A stretch of 64,000 bases of DNA, from the NCBI RefSeq assembly GCF_030408635.1, contig NZ_CP047198.1, forward strand, positions 1,674,001 to 1,738,000, read 5' to 3'. The position numbers and the translations under genes are program-made. The DNA comes from Corynebacterium coyleae. GTDB lineage: Bacteria; Actinomycetota; Actinomycetes; Mycobacteriales; Mycobacteriaceae. This document shows, piece by piece, positions 18,095-28,321 of this stretch. The notes beneath the pieces were generated by a model. That model worked only from the letters and a program-made list of their open reading frames with translations, was not told where the DNA came from and did not search any database. Positions within the stretch are counted from its first letter, which is position 1, and each line of letters begins with the position of its first letter.

Positions 18095-18790
18095 TTACCG
18101 AGATGTCACCAACTCGGGGTTAGAAATATTGAACTCACGCCCCTCCAACTGGAGCACGGTCTCAAGAGCCAATGCCTTATTCGCATTATCGGTTGCGGCT
18201 CCCCACTGGACCACGCGGTCGTCGTCAAGCACGAGCGTGTACGTGTAGTCACCGTTGGCTTTGAGCGCGCGGACGCGAGGCCGGGCAACATCGCTAATCG
18301 ACGACGCCACCTCCACCGCCTGCGCAAACCGCTCCTGGGCCACCCCCTGGATCTCCACAGCGCCTGCGGGCGGCGCCGCAACGATGAAATCGCGGCCCTC
18401 CCGGTCGATCAGGTGCGGCTGGCCATCAATGTCCACCCACGCCACCGGATCATGCTCTGTGATCTCCACACTGACGCCGTTCGGCCACGCGCGCGACACT
18501 GTTGCGGAATCCACCCAGGGGTTTGCGGCAACATTCTCGGCGGCTCGGCGCGGCTTCACCTTGCCTATCGGCGTGCCGTAATCAATCCCGGTGAGATTGC
18601 GTACTTCCTCCTCGGGCAGGTTCACGGACCCCTCGACGGCAATATCGTTCACGCTCATCAGCGGCGTGAACGGAACAGCCGCGCACACAGCCACAACAAT
18701 GGCCACCGTTGCTGCGATCGCACCGTACGGGATCTTCCGGTGCTTCGGCTGCTCCTCGGTTGAATCAGGCATGGGAACTTTCGTGGACAT
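18095..18790 (-). CDS. ftsQ: Cell division protein FtsQ
   Basis: 231 residues. A short cytoplasmic N-terminus, one transmembrane segment (about 23-44), a POTRA domain starting at VNDIAVEGSVNLPEEEVRNLTGI (about 46-115), then the beta domain with AWPNGVSVEITEHDPVAWV. Part of the FtsQLB-type complex at the septum. Its ATG overlaps the murC stop as TAATG, so it is translationally coupled to murC. Confidence 0.93.
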   Translation of the reverse strand: MSTKVPMPDSTEEQPKHRKIPYGAIAATVAIVVAVCAAVPFTPLMSVNDIAVEGSVNLPEEEVRNLTGIDYGTPIGKVKPRRAAENVAANPWVDSATVSRAWPNGVSVEITEHDPVAWVDIDGQPHLIDREGRDFIVAAPPAGAVEIQGVAQERFAQAVEVASSISDVARPRVRALKANGDYTYTLVLDDDRVVQWGAATDNANKALALETVLQLEGREFNISNPELVTSR

Positions 18791-20211
18791 TACTTGCCCG
18801 CCAACGCATCCAGGATCTCGTCTGCCAGCATGGTCACACTGCCCGCCCCCATCGTGAGCACCAAGTCACCCGGCTCGGTCACGGACGCAACGGTTGCAGG
18901 AGCAGCAGAGAAGTCCGGTTCAAGGTGCACCGGGATGGTCATTTCGTCGCTAATAATGCGCGAGGTCACACCCTCAACCGGGGTTTCACGGGCACCGTAG
19001 ATATCTAACAGCACGCACTCGTCTGCCAGCGACAATGCCTTAGCAAACTCGCTGGAGAACTCCTGGGTGCGCGAGTACAGGTGTGGCTGGAAGCACACGA
19101 CCACACGCGCACCGTTGCCTTCTGCTTCCACCTTGTCGCGGGCCGCGGTAAGCACCGCCTCCACCTCGGTCGGGTGGTGGGCGTAGTCGTCGTACACGCG
19201 AGTCTCACCGACGCTGCCTTTGTACTCGAAACGACGGCGCACGCCCGTGAACTCGCTGAGCCCCTGGGCGAGCTTCTCCGGACTCGCGCCGACGAGTACC
19301 CCACCGAGCAGCGCTGCTGCCGAGTTGAGCACCATGTGGCGGCCCGGGATAGCCATGCTGTAGGTGACCTCGCCGGAGACATCAGGCGTGCGCAAACGCA
19401 CACCGACTGCGGTGTGCTCGCCTTCCTGGCGCTCTTCGGTAATCACCGCCGCTGCCGGCACGCTCGGGTGGCGCTTTGCGGCTTCTTCAGTGCCGTATCC
19501 ATAAACCGTCAGACCACGCTCGATTGCGCGCTCACCGCAAGCTGCGGCGTGTTCGTCATCTAGGCACACCACGATGTTCTTCGCAATGTCCGCAAAATCA
19601 TCGAACACCTTGAAATACGCCTCACGCGTGCCGTAGAAGTCCAGGTGATCCGGCTCAATGTTCGTAATCACGGCGACATCTGGGGAGTAACGCAACAGCG
19701 ACGCGTCCGACTCGTCGGCCTCCGCGACAAAAACCTCGCCCTGGCCGTGATGAGCGTTCGTGCCGGCACGGTTGAGCTGCCCGCCGATCGCGAACGACGG
19801 GTCTTGCCCTGCTGCTTGCAACGCCACGACCGCCATCGACGTCGTCGAAGTCTTGCCGTGCGTGCCAGCGAGCAACAGCTGAGTACGGCCCTCCATCAAC
19901 TCGGCCAGCAGGTCCGAGCGGCGCAGCAGCGGAACACCCTCCCGCTTGGCGCGGACGAGTTCGGGGTTGTCCTGCGGGATAGCAGCAAAGCTCGTCACCA
20001 CCGCGGTGGGAAGCTCACCAGAGAGCTCCAGGTTGGCCTCGTCGTGGCCAAGCGCCACCTTCGCGCCCTTGGCCTTCAGTGCGCGAACCGGACGAGAGTC
20101 CTTCGCGTCAGAGCCAGTCACGGTTGCGCCTCGGTCCAACAAGATATGCGCCACGCCCGACATGCCGGCACCGCCGATGCCAATGAGGTGCACACGTGAG
20201 AGATCCGTCAT
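18790..20211 (-). CDS. murC: UDP-N-acetylmuramate--L-alanine ligase
   Basis: 473 residues. Adds L-Ala to UDP-MurNAc, the first peptide step of peptidoglycan synthesis. The N-terminal GIGGAGMSG motif binds the UDP part, the P-loop is [10 protein letters not shown], and the central and C-terminal Mur ligase domains are complete ([22 protein letters not shown]). Its ATG overlaps the murG stop (TGATG). Confidence 0.97.
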   Translation of the reverse strand: MTDLSRVHLIGIGGAGMSGVAHILLDRGATVTGSDAKDSRPVRALKAKGAKVALGHDEANLELSGELPTAVVTSFAAIPQDNPELVRAKREGVPLLRRSDLLAELMEGRTQLLLAGTHGKTSTTSMAVVALQAAGQDPSFAIGGQLNRAGTNAHHGQGEVFVAEADESDASLLRYSPDVAVITNIEPDHLDFYGTREAYFKVFDDFADIAKNIVVCLDDEHAAACGERAIERGLTVYGYGTEEAAKRHPSVPAAAVITEERQEGEHTAVGVRLRTPDVSGEVTYSMAIPGRHMVLNSAAALLGGVLVGASPEKLAQGLSEFTGVRRRFEYKGSVGETRVYDDYAHHPTEVEAVLTAARDKVEAEGNGARVVVCFQPHLYSRTQEFSSEFAKALSLADECVLLDIYGARETPVEGVTSRIISDEMTIPVHLEPDFSAAPATVASVTEPGDLVLTMGAGSVTMLADEILDALAGK

Positions 20212-21287
20212 CAGTTTTCCTTTCCAGCCGCATCAGCAATGCGGCGCGCGAGGTCCTCGGCAACATTGCCGGCACCGGATTGAGCAATAGCGTGGCGCAT
20301 CTCGGCGCGCACGTCGTCGTTATTCAACAAAGGCAGCAGCTTCTCGACGAGTACGTCGCCGGTCAGCTCCGCGTCGTCGATACGCAATGCCGCCCCTGTG
20401 GCCACCAAGTGTGCAGAGTTCAACCCCTGCTCACCGTTACCGTGCGGCAGCGGGATGTAAATCGCAGGCACACCGGCCGCAGAGTTCTCCGCAACCGTCA
20501 TCGCCCCCGAGCGGCACACCACCACATCTGCGACCGCATAGGCCGCCTCCATGTCGTCGATGTACGGCACAGCCGTATAGCCATCGTGGGGTGCAGGTGC
20601 GTCGTTCTTGCGCCCGTAGGCGTGCAGCACCTGGTGGCCGGCAGCGGTGATGCGCTCCACTGCATCGGCGAGCGCCGTATTGATACTCACCGCACCCTGG
20701 GAACCACCAGTGACGAGGACAGTCGTCTTCTCCGGATCCAGCCCCCACGTGCGTAGGCCACGCTCACGCTTTGCCCCATCCGGGTCGACCCCGACACCGG
20801 GACGCACCGGAATGCCGACGACGTCGCCGGCCATCCCCGAGTTCGCCACCGCATTCAGGCCAACGCCACCGAGCTTGACCCCAAGCTTGTTCGCCATCCC
20901 CGCAAGCGCGTTGGTTTCCAGCACGAAAAACGGCAGCCGCAGCGACTTCGCCGCCAAGTATGCCGGCGCCGACACATACCCTCCGGTACCGAGCACCACC
21001 TGAGCACCCGAAGATTTCATCGCTTGCTTCGCCTGATTCACGGAACGAAGCAACTTCGCCGGCACCGTGGCCAGCTTCCACGGCTTCTTGCGCGGGATGG
21101 GAACCGGGTCAATCAACGCCAGCTCGAACCCGCGGGCGGGAACGATTGTGGTTTCCAAACCACGCTCGGTGCCTAACGCAACGACGTTCGCGCCAAACTG
21201 ATCGCGCAACACCTCCCCCACGGCAAGCGCTGGCTCAATATGGCCTGCGGTGCCGCCGCCTGCCAAGACGACGTTGAGTTCACTCAT
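20211..21287 (-). CDS. murG: Lipid II synthase MurG (GlcNAc transferase)
   Basis: 358 residues. Transfers GlcNAc from UDP-GlcNAc to lipid I on the inner membrane face. The N-terminal GGGTAGH loop, the TGGYVSAPA motif, the second Gly loop [11 protein letters not shown] and the donor-binding [13 protein letters not shown] segment are all present. AGGAGG lies five bases before the ATG, immediately after the ftsW stop codon. Confidence 0.97.
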   Translation of the reverse strand: MSELNVVLAGGGTAGHIEPALAVGEVLRDQFGANVVALGTERGLETTIVPARGFELALIDPVPIPRKKPWKLATVPAKLLRSVNQAKQAMKSSGAQVVLGTGGYVSAPAYLAAKSLRLPFFVLETNALAGMANKLGVKLGGVGLNAVANSGMAGDVVGIPVRPGVGVDPDGAKRERGLRTWGLDPEKTTVLVTGGSQGAVSINTALADAVERITAAGHQVLHAYGRKNDAPAPHDGYTAVPYIDDMEAAYAVADVVVCRSGAMTVAENSAAGVPAIYIPLPHGNGEQGLNSAHLVATGAALRIDDAELTGDVLVEKLLPLLNNDDVRAEMRHAIAQSGAGNVAEDLARRIADAAGKEN

Positions 21288-21299
21288 GTAATCCTCCTG

Positions 21300-22694
21300 C
21301 TATCTACGCACGCGGCGCGGCCCACCAGTGGCTTGACGCACCGGCGCCGTCGGGCGGTGATTGCGCTGTACCTGCTCACGTGGGTGCTGGCGAGGCTGGC
21401 GTTGCTGTGTGATCGGACGGGGCTCCTGGACGCCAAGCATGCGGTCGAACACTGGGCGGCCGTAGTTCTGCATCGCGGAAATCGCATCCGGCTCGTGGCG
21501 AGCCACGTTTGCCAACACACCCATCGCCCCCAGGGTGATCACAGCCGAGGTACCGCCAGCAGAGAGCATCGGCAGCTGAATGCCGGTCACCGGCAGCAGA
21601 CCGATGACGTAGCCGATGTTGACAAATGCCTGCGAAACAACAGCTGCCGTCAGCGCCGCCGCCATCAGCGTCTGGTACTGCGACTGCGCACGCCGAGCGG
21701 TACGGAAACCGAAAAAGCCGAGCAAGGCGAACAGGGAAATAACCAAGGTGCCGCCCCACAAGCCGAGCTCTTCGCCGATGATCGCGAAAATAAAGTCGTT
21801 GCGTGCCTCAGGCAGGTAGAACCACTTCGCGCGGGACTGGCCAAGACCGACACCGAAAATGTGACCGTCTGCGAGCGACAAAAAGCCTTGGTGGGACTGG
21901 AACGCAATACCTTGCGTGTCATCGAAGTGGCCGCGCAGTGCGTCGAAGTACACGTGGAAACGCGCGGAGCGGAAACCTCCGGACAAGAACGCCACAATCA
22001 GTGAGAACGCGCCACCAATTCCCAGGTAAACGATTGCCTTCTTTGGCACACCCGCGAAGATCAGGATGAAGGCGACCACAACCGCGAACGACAAAGCCAT
22101 ACCCATGTCGCCCTGTGCGGCAATCAACGCGACACAGATTGCAGCCACGATAAAGAACGCGAGGAAACCGTTGTTGGCCTGGAACAAACGTTGCGGATTT
22201 CTGTGTTCGAGCACCTTCGCGCCCCACATCGCGATAGCCACACGGGCCACCTCCGATGGCTGCAGGCGCAGCGGGCCCAGCACAATCCACGACTGGGAAC
22301 CTACCTCTTCGCGGCCGGTGCCCAAGGGCGTGAGCACCAAGATCAGCAAAATAACGGAAGCGGCCATCAGGACAGCGGAGAAGCTGCGCAGCCGCTCAGG
22401 CGGCGTTTTCAGCGCCACCCAAAACGCGATCAGGCCACCGATGACCATGACGGTTTGACGGATGGCCACGCCCCAGACGCTCTCGGAATCTGCGAACGAC
22501 GTCGCCATTGACGACGACATCACCATGACCACACCAAGACCTGCAAGCACCAGGACAATGCTGCGGATCATGGTGTAGTCGATGAGCGGCCGGGAATCCA
22601 GAAACTCCTCGAATTTGCGCACCTTAAGCGCCAATTTTGAGGTTGGCTCGGTCGATCGCGGGGCACGTCGCGTTGTCCCCTGTTGCACCGCCAT
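21300..22694 (-). CDS. ftsW: SEDS-family septal peptidoglycan polymerase FtsW
   Basis: 464 residues, about ten hydrophobic segments. The SEDS family polymerises glycan strands from lipid II together with a class B penicillin-binding protein, here FtsI in the same cluster. Diagnostic segments include QPSEVARVAIAMW, GDMGMALSF, GLGQSRAKWFYLPEARNDFIFAIIGEE and the C-terminal PMLSAGGTS. The final 50 residues are a Gln/Pro/Arg-rich cytoplasmic tail, longer than in E. coli. AAAGGG serves as ribosome site. Confidence 0.96.
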   Translation of the reverse strand: MAVQQGTTRRAPRSTEPTSKLALKVRKFEEFLDSRPLIDYTMIRSIVLVLAGLGVVMVMSSSMATSFADSESVWGVAIRQTVMVIGGLIAFWVALKTPPERLRSFSAVLMAASVILLILVLTPLGTGREEVGSQSWIVLGPLRLQPSEVARVAIAMWGAKVLEHRNPQRLFQANNGFLAFFIVAAICVALIAAQGDMGMALSFAVVVAFILIFAGVPKKAIVYLGIGGAFSLIVAFLSGGFRSARFHVYFDALRGHFDDTQGIAFQSHQGFLSLADGHIFGVGLGQSRAKWFYLPEARNDFIFAIIGEELGLWGGTLVISLFALLGFFGFRTARRAQSQYQTLMAAALTAAVVSQAFVNIGYVIGLLPVTGIQLPMLSAGGTSAVITLGAMGVLANVARHEPDAISAMQNYGRPVFDRMLGVQEPRPITQQRQPRQHPREQVQRNHRPTAPVRQATGGPRRVRR

Positions 22695-22737
22695 GCAGCT
22701 GCCCTTTCATTCGAGAAGTCTCAACGTGAAGTTGAGC

Positions 22738-24132
22738 TTACTTGTTATCCGGGCTCCAGTGTCGCATCGCTGCCGCTGCGAAGGCGTCGCCACGCGCTGA
22801 CATGCCCGAAAACATATCCAAGCTCGCAGCAGCCGGCGCCAACAGCACCGTATCGCCCGGCTGCGCCTGGCTCGCCGCCCACGCAACAACCTCATCCATG
22901 GCTTGTTCCGGATCCGTGGAGTCAGAGACAAACACCGGAACGTCCGGGGCGGCCGCGTTGACAGACGCGCGGATGAGCCCACGATCCACACCGAGCAGAG
23001 CAACGGCGCGGAACTGATCAGCGTGTGCTTTGACGACACCGTCGACGGCAGCGCCTTTGAGCTGTCCTCCCGCGACCCACACCACCGTGCCCGCACCGGT
23101 GAGCGCAGAATCCGCCGCGTGCGGGTTCGTGGCCTTGGAGTTATCCACCCAATCCACACCGCCGCCGGAGTGCACCACCGCCCCACGGTGACCGGCCACG
23201 CGGTACTTCTCCAGTGCCCGCTGGATGTGATGCGGCTTGGCCCCCTGGGTCAACGCCACCGCAGCGGCCGCGAGTGCGTCAAGCAGACCGGCGGCTCCGG
23301 CGGGCTCGATGCCGTCGGCACTTGCAACGTCGATAGTTTCGCCGCCGAGTTTGGCCACGATCCTGCCGCCCGAAACACCGACCTGGTTGTCGCCAGGCTC
23401 TTGAAGTGTGAACCCGATGATGTCGTCGCGACCAGTCTGCTCAGCTAAACGCTGCACCTCCGTATCGTCGATACCTGCAACCGCATGCGTTGCTTGCAAT
23501 ACCTTCGCCTTCGACGCGGCGTATTCCGCAAACGAGCCGTGCCAGTCAATGTGGTCTTCAGCCAGGTTCAGCAGCACGCCAGCATCCGGCACGAGCTCGG
23601 AGGACCAGTGCAGCTGGAAACTCGACAGTTCGGCGACGAGGACATCAACGTGTTCGTCGAGAAGCAGCACCTCTCCGACCGCGGTGCCGATGTTGCCGCA
23701 GGCACGTGCGATACGGCCGGTGTCGGCGCCGACTTCGGTCATCATCGCCGCCAGCATGCCCGTAGTCGTGGTTTTGCCGTTGGTGCCCGTGACGACGAGC
23801 CACGTCCGCGGTGCGCCAAACACGCCGGCGCGGTCAAGGCGGAAGCACAGTTCAACATCGCCGATGACGTCGATGCCGGCGGCGGTGGCGTCGACAAGCA
23901 ATGGCGTATCAGGTCGCCACCCGGGCGAGGTGACCACAAGGCCAGTGTCAGCGAAGCGCTCGCGCGCTTCAGCGCTGGAACACACCGCGAAGCCTTTTGC
24001 GGTAGCGGCTGCGCGCCCATCCGGGTTGTCGTCGACAACCGTGCAATTCGCACCCGCCTTCGTCAGCAAGTGCGCTGCGCCGAGACCAGAAACACCAGCA
24101 CCGGCGACTAAAACATGATCTGGCAGCGTCAC
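22738..24132 (-). CDS. murD: UDP-N-acetylmuramoylalanine--D-glutamate ligase
   Basis: 464 residues from GTG 24132, which overlaps the mraY stop as GTGA and has GGAG seven bases upstream; a GTG 27 bases earlier is possible but would overlap mraY more. Adds D-Glu to UDP-MurNAc-L-Ala. The [10 protein letters not shown] nucleotide fold, P-loop [10 protein letters not shown], and the [11 protein letters not shown] and [12 protein letters not shown] motifs of the C-terminal domain are visible. Confidence 0.95.
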   Translation of the reverse strand: MTLPDHVLVAGAGVSGLGAAHLLTKAGANCTVVDDNPDGRAAATAKGFAVCSSAEARERFADTGLVVTSPGWRPDTPLLVDATAAGIDVIGDVELCFRLDRAGVFGAPRTWLVVTGTNGKTTTTGMLAAMMTEVGADTGRIARACGNIGTAVGEVLLLDEHVDVLVAELSSFQLHWSSELVPDAGVLLNLAEDHIDWHGSFAEYAASKAKVLQATHAVAGIDDTEVQRLAEQTGRDDIIGFTLQEPGDNQVGVSGGRIVAKLGGETIDVASADGIEPAGAAGLLDALAAAAVALTQGAKPHHIQRALEKYRVAGHRGAVVHSGGGVDWVDNSKATNPHAADSALTGAGTVVWVAGGQLKGAAVDGVVKAHADQFRAVALLGVDRGLIRASVNAAAPDVPVFVSDSTDPEQAMDEVVAWAASQAQPGDTVLLAPAAASLDMFSGMSARGDAFAAAAMRHWSPDNK

Positions 24133-25235
24133 AGGCCCGCTCCGTTCAACGAGAGCCACTCACCATAAAACGCGGCGAGGCCAAGCATGACCGACATCCC
24201 GGAGATGATCCAGAAACGCACCACTACGGCAGTCTCTGGCCAGCCGCCGTTTTCAAAGTGGTGGTGGAACGGCGCCATGCGGAACACTCGCTTGCCGGTG
24301 GTCTTGAAGGACGCAACCTGAATCACCACGGAGGCGGCCTCCAGGACGAACAACGCGCCGATGACAACCATCAGCAACTCGGTGCGCGAAGCAACCGACA
24401 GGCCCGCAACAAGGCCACCGAGTGCCAGCGAGCCAGTATCCCCCATAAAGATCTTCGCGGGTGCGGCATTCCACCACAGGAAACCCACGCAGGCACCAAA
24501 ACCGGCCGCCGCGAGGATAGCCAGGTCCAACGGGTCGCGCACCGAGTAACAGCCAGCGGTCGCGACAGCGTCACAAGAGTTACGGAACTGCCAGAACGTA
24601 ATGCCCGAGTAGGCAGCCATCACAAGTGCCGTCGTACCAGCGGCCAACCCGTCGAGACCGTCAGTCAGGTTCACTGCATTCGACCACGCGGCCAGCAGGA
24701 TGTAGATGAACACCAGGAAGATGATGGTGCCCACCACACCCCCGCCGATGGCGAGGTTGATCGTGTCGATGTCGCGCACGAACGACAAGAACGTCGAGCC
24801 AGGTGTCAGACCGTTCTCGTCCGGGAACTGCAAGATAAGCAGCCCGAAGGCGATCGAAATGACAAACTGCGCCACAAGCTTCGCTGTCTTATTGAGGCCA
24901 AGGTTGCGGTGCATGAACAACTTAATGCCATCATCGGCAAAACCTACGAGGCCGAGCGACAGCGTAAGCCCCAGCACGATCAGGCCCGAGGCAGTAAACG
25001 CCGTGTGGCCCGTAGCCAACGCTGAGAGACTGCCGCCGACGTAGCCAAGCGCGATTGCTAACAAAATAGCGATGCCGCCCATTGTTGGCGTGCCACGCTT
25101 GCGGGCGTGCGACTTCGGGCCGTCCTCGCGGATCTCCTGCCCCATCTCGCGGCGATGGAAATATCTAATGAGCAGCGGGGTCACAAAAATCGAGACCAGG
25201 AAACTAAGAATCCCGGCGCAAATGACTTGAACCAT
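24129..25235 (-). CDS. mraY: Phospho-MurNAc-pentapeptide transferase MraY
   Basis: 368 residues, about ten transmembrane segments. Makes lipid I by transferring phospho-MurNAc-pentapeptide to undecaprenyl phosphate. Catalytic Asp pair in FADDGIKL, the [10 protein letters not shown] and [11 protein letters not shown] loops and the [10 protein letters not shown] histidine motif are all intact. GAGG precedes the ATG by about ten bases. Confidence 0.97.
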   Translation of the reverse strand: MVQVICAGILSFLVSIFVTPLLIRYFHRREMGQEIREDGPKSHARKRGTPTMGGIAILLAIALGYVGGSLSALATGHTAFTASGLIVLGLTLSLGLVGFADDGIKLFMHRNLGLNKTAKLVAQFVISIAFGLLILQFPDENGLTPGSTFLSFVRDIDTINLAIGGGVVGTIIFLVFIYILLAAWSNAVNLTDGLDGLAAGTTALVMAAYSGITFWQFRNSCDAVATAGCYSVRDPLDLAILAAAGFGACVGFLWWNAAPAKIFMGDTGSLALGGLVAGLSVASRTELLMVVIGALFVLEAASVVIQVASFKTTGKRVFRMAPFHHHFENGGWPETAVVVRFWIISGMSVMLGLAAFYGEWLSLNGAGL

Positions 25236-25274
25236 GAAGTGTTACCTCGCTGCTGTTTCGTTATTCATGTTGAA

Positions 25275-26795
25275 CTATCTAAGCGTATGCCCTTGCAGTA
25301 GCGCCTCGGCCACTGCCCACAGTCGCGCAACGTTTGATGCTTTTACCAGCACGACATCGCGGTCGGTGCGCGACTGCCAGTCGTCGATACCCGCTGGCGG
25401 CATAGCCAACAGTTCGCGCACTACCTCGCTGGCTTCGGCAGCATCGGCGACGCTGCTGGTGCGGATGCCGAATTGCTCAGCACGCTCGGCCAGCGCTTCC
25501 ATCGACGCATTATTCCCGACAGTGATGAGGTCGGTGACGCTGTAGCGCGCCAACTCATCGGCAAGCGCCGCGTGCTCGTGTTCCGCACCGGCGCCAAGTT
25601 CGCCCATCTCCCCCAGCACCGCAAGAGAGCGCACACCTGGGCGCGCCGCGGCGGTGTAACCCAACGCGGCAATGGCAGCCCGCATCGATTCAGGGTTGGC
25701 GTTGTAGGCATCGTTGATCACGGTCACGCCATCGGCGCGGGTGTTGACGTCCATGCGGTTGACCGACACGGAGTGCGCATCAGACAACGCCTGCGCGACA
25801 GTTGCGACATCCATGCCCGATTCAATGCCGACTGCAGCTGCAGCCAGCGCATTGCCCACCTGGTGCGCACCGAACACGTTGAGAGTTACGCGCTGCGGAT
25901 CGCCCTTCGGGGTGTGCATGATAAACGACGCACGCGCCACCGCATCCAGTTCCACATCGGTGGCGTAGTAATCCGTTGCCGTATTGCCGTTGGCGGAAAA
26001 GCGCACCACGCGTGCCTTCGTCCGCGGAGCCATCGCGTTGACCAGGTCGTCGTCGGCGTTGAGCACCGCGATGCCATCGGCAGGCAGCGCCTCAACGAGT
26101 TCGCCCTTGGCCTGCGCGATGTTCTCGCGGGAGCCGAACTCCCCCAGGTGCGCCGAGCCCACGTTAAGCACCACACCGATCTGCGGTGGTGCAATCGTGG
26201 CCAAGTGCGCAATGTGGCCGATACCGCGCGCCGACATCTCCGCAACGAGGAACTTCGTCTCCTCAGTGCAACGCAGCACCGTGTACGGGTGGCCAATCTC
26301 GTTATTAAACGACCCCGGAGGCGCCACAGTTTCGCCCGCGCGCTGCAACACAGCGGCGATCAGGTCCTTCGTAGAGGTTTTTCCGGCCGAACCGGTCACA
26401 CCGATGATCTGCAACCCGTGGTTACCCGTCAGTTCGCGGGCCACATAGGTGGCCAACTTTGACATCCCATCCACTACGCCTGCAGCGGAGCCAGTCGGAT
26501 CATTCACCGCTAAATCGGAGTTGTCGTCAGCGCGAGGCGGTCGCTTCTCGACGACCACCGCCGGCCAACCAACCTCCCTCGTCGTCAATGACGCAGCAGC
26601 ACCTGCTGTCGCTGCCTTCTCCACGAAGTCGTGGCCGTCCACGTTCGCGCCCGGAAACGCGACAAACAACCCCCCTGGACCGATCTTGCGGGAATCGAAC
26701 TCCACAAACCCGGTCACCGAGTTGTCCGGATCAGCCTCCGGGCTCAAGTGTCCTCCGGTGATCTCCGCGATCTGGCGAAGCGTCAGTGCAATCAT
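25275..26795 (-). CDS. murF: UDP-MurNAc-tripeptide--D-Ala-D-Ala ligase
   Basis: 506 residues. Adds D-Ala-D-Ala to the muramyl tripeptide, completing the pentapeptide precursor. The P-loop is GVTGSAGKTSTKD; NEIGHPYTVLRC and the INDAYNANPESMRAA motif are characteristic of MurF. The start overlaps the murE stop (ATGA) and has AAGAGG upstream. A 40-residue acidic insertion around residues 85-110 is family-variable. Confidence 0.96.
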   Translation of the reverse strand: MIALTLRQIAEITGGHLSPEADPDNSVTGFVEFDSRKIGPGGLFVAFPGANVDGHDFVEKAATAGAAASLTTREVGWPAVVVEKRPPRADDNSDLAVNDPTGSAAGVVDGMSKLATYVARELTGNHGLQIIGVTGSAGKTSTKDLIAAVLQRAGETVAPPGSFNNEIGHPYTVLRCTEETKFLVAEMSARGIGHIAHLATIAPPQIGVVLNVGSAHLGEFGSRENIAQAKGELVEALPADGIAVLNADDDLVNAMAPRTKARVVRFSANGNTATDYYATDVELDAVARASFIMHTPKGDPQRVTLNVFGAHQVGNALAAAAVGIESGMDVATVAQALSDAHSVSVNRMDVNTRADGVTVINDAYNANPESMRAAIAALGYTAAARPGVRSLAVLGEMGELGAGAEHEHAALADELARYSVTDLITVGNNASMEALAERAEQFGIRTSSVADAAEASEVVRELLAMPPAGIDDWQSRTDRDVVLVKASNVARLWAVAEALLQGHTLR

Positions 26796-28297
26796 GCGTT
26801 CCTCTTCTCTCGGCGGGCGCGAAGTGCGCGCCGCATCTCTTCGCGGTCATCAAAATGGTGCTTGGTGTCGCCGATGATCTGTCCAACCTCGTGGCCTTTA
26901 CCCACGACAATGATGGCATCGCCGGGCTTTGCCCACTCGACGAGCGCGTCGATCGCCCTCGCGCGGGAGCCTGCCTCGATGATCTCGGCTGCCGTTTCTG
27001 CGTCGCGTGCGCCTTGCAGCACCGCTGCGCGGATCGCTGCCGGGTCTTCGGTGCGCGGGTTGTCATCAGTCACCACAACAAAGTCTGCGCCCTTCGCTGC
27101 TTCCGCTCCCATGAGCGGGCGTTTCGAGGAATCTCTGTCACCACCAGCGCCGATCGCCACACCAATCCGGCCATCGACCTGTCCACGCAGCGTCTGAAGC
27201 ACTGCTGCGACAGCGGCCGGCTTGTGGGCGTAATCCACAACAGCTACAAAATCCTGGCCTTCATCAATTCGCTCCATGCGCCCCGGCACCGCCGCCTGCT
27301 CTAGGCCTGCGACAAACGCTGCTACATCGACACCAACCTGCGCCGCAAGCGTGGTGGCAAGGGCGGCATTGGCGACGTTAAACGCACCCGGCATCGGCAG
27401 AGCAAACTCCACCTGACGCTCTGGAGTGTGAAGTCGAATGTGCTGGGTTCCGGTGTCGTCGATACGCAATAGCTCCGCAGTGACATCTGCATGCTCACCG
27501 CGGGTTGCCACCGTCACCGGGTGCTCCGCGCGCGCGGCCATCTTCTGACCCCAAGAATCGTCGACACAGATCACGCTGCGCTTCGCGTGGAGGTCGCTCG
27601 ACGGGTCAAAGAACAAGGCTTTCGCCTCGAAGTAGTCCTCCATCGTCGGGTGGAAATCAAGGTGATCCTGCGACAGATTGGTAAAACCAGCGACGTCGAA
27701 CTGGGCACCCGTCACGCGCCCAAGCATGAGCGCGTGGGAGGAAACCTCCATCACCACATGCGTAACGCCCTCGTCGCGCATACGGGCAAACAGTGCCTGC
27801 AACGTCGGCGCCTCAGGCGTAGTCAACTCGGTGGCCACATCGCGGCCCATGATCTTCGTGCCCGTCGTACCAATCAGGCCGACCTTGCAACCAGCCTGTG
27901 TCAGTCCACGCTCCAGCATGTACGTCGTGGTGGTCTTGCCCGACGTCCCAGTCACGCCCAGCAGCGTGAAGTCCTTCGACGGATGCCCGTACACCTCCGC
28001 GGCAACATGGCCAAGAATCGCGCGCACATTATCGACGACCAACACCGGCCGGCGATCCGACGTCTGCTGGATGATCGCAAGACCTTCTTCGTCAGTCAGA
28101 ACCGCACCTGCGCCCGAATCGAACGCGTACGACGCGCCATGCACCCGCGTGCCAGGCAGCGCAGCAAACAAGCCACCGGGCTCCACGTTTTGGGAATCAA
28201 GACCAATAAACGACACCTCAAACGGTGCCTGCGGCGCATTGACGATGCGTGCCCCCGCAATCTCAGCGAGGGATGTCAGCGTGGGCGCTGAGGACAT
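26792..28297 (-). CDS. murE: UDP-MurNAc-L-Ala-D-Glu--meso-diaminopimelate ligase
   Basis: 501 residues. P-loop GVTGTSGKTTTTYML; the substrate-specificity motif is DNPRTEDP, where the DNPR sequence marks meso-diaminopimelate rather than lysine addition, consistent with the DAP-type wall of corynebacteria. The carbamylated-lysine region and VDYAHKPAAVAAVL are present. AAGGAA precedes the ATG; it lies 24 bases after ftsI. Confidence 0.97.
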   Translation of the reverse strand: MSSAPTLTSLAEIAGARIVNAPQAPFEVSFIGLDSQNVEPGGLFAALPGTRVHGASYAFDSGAGAVLTDEEGLAIIQQTSDRRPVLVVDNVRAILGHVAAEVYGHPSKDFTLLGVTGTSGKTTTTYMLERGLTQAGCKVGLIGTTGTKIMGRDVATELTTPEAPTLQALFARMRDEGVTHVVMEVSSHALMLGRVTGAQFDVAGFTNLSQDHLDFHPTMEDYFEAKALFFDPSSDLHAKRSVICVDDSWGQKMAARAEHPVTVATRGEHADVTAELLRIDDTGTQHIRLHTPERQVEFALPMPGAFNVANAALATTLAAQVGVDVAAFVAGLEQAAVPGRMERIDEGQDFVAVVDYAHKPAAVAAVLQTLRGQVDGRIGVAIGAGGDRDSSKRPLMGAEAAKGADFVVVTDDNPRTEDPAAIRAAVLQGARDAETAAEIIEAGSRARAIDALVEWAKPGDAIIVVGKGHEVGQIIGDTKHHFDDREEMRRALRARREKRNA

Positions 28298-28321
28298 GAT
28301 AATTCCTTCCTTTCAGGGCCG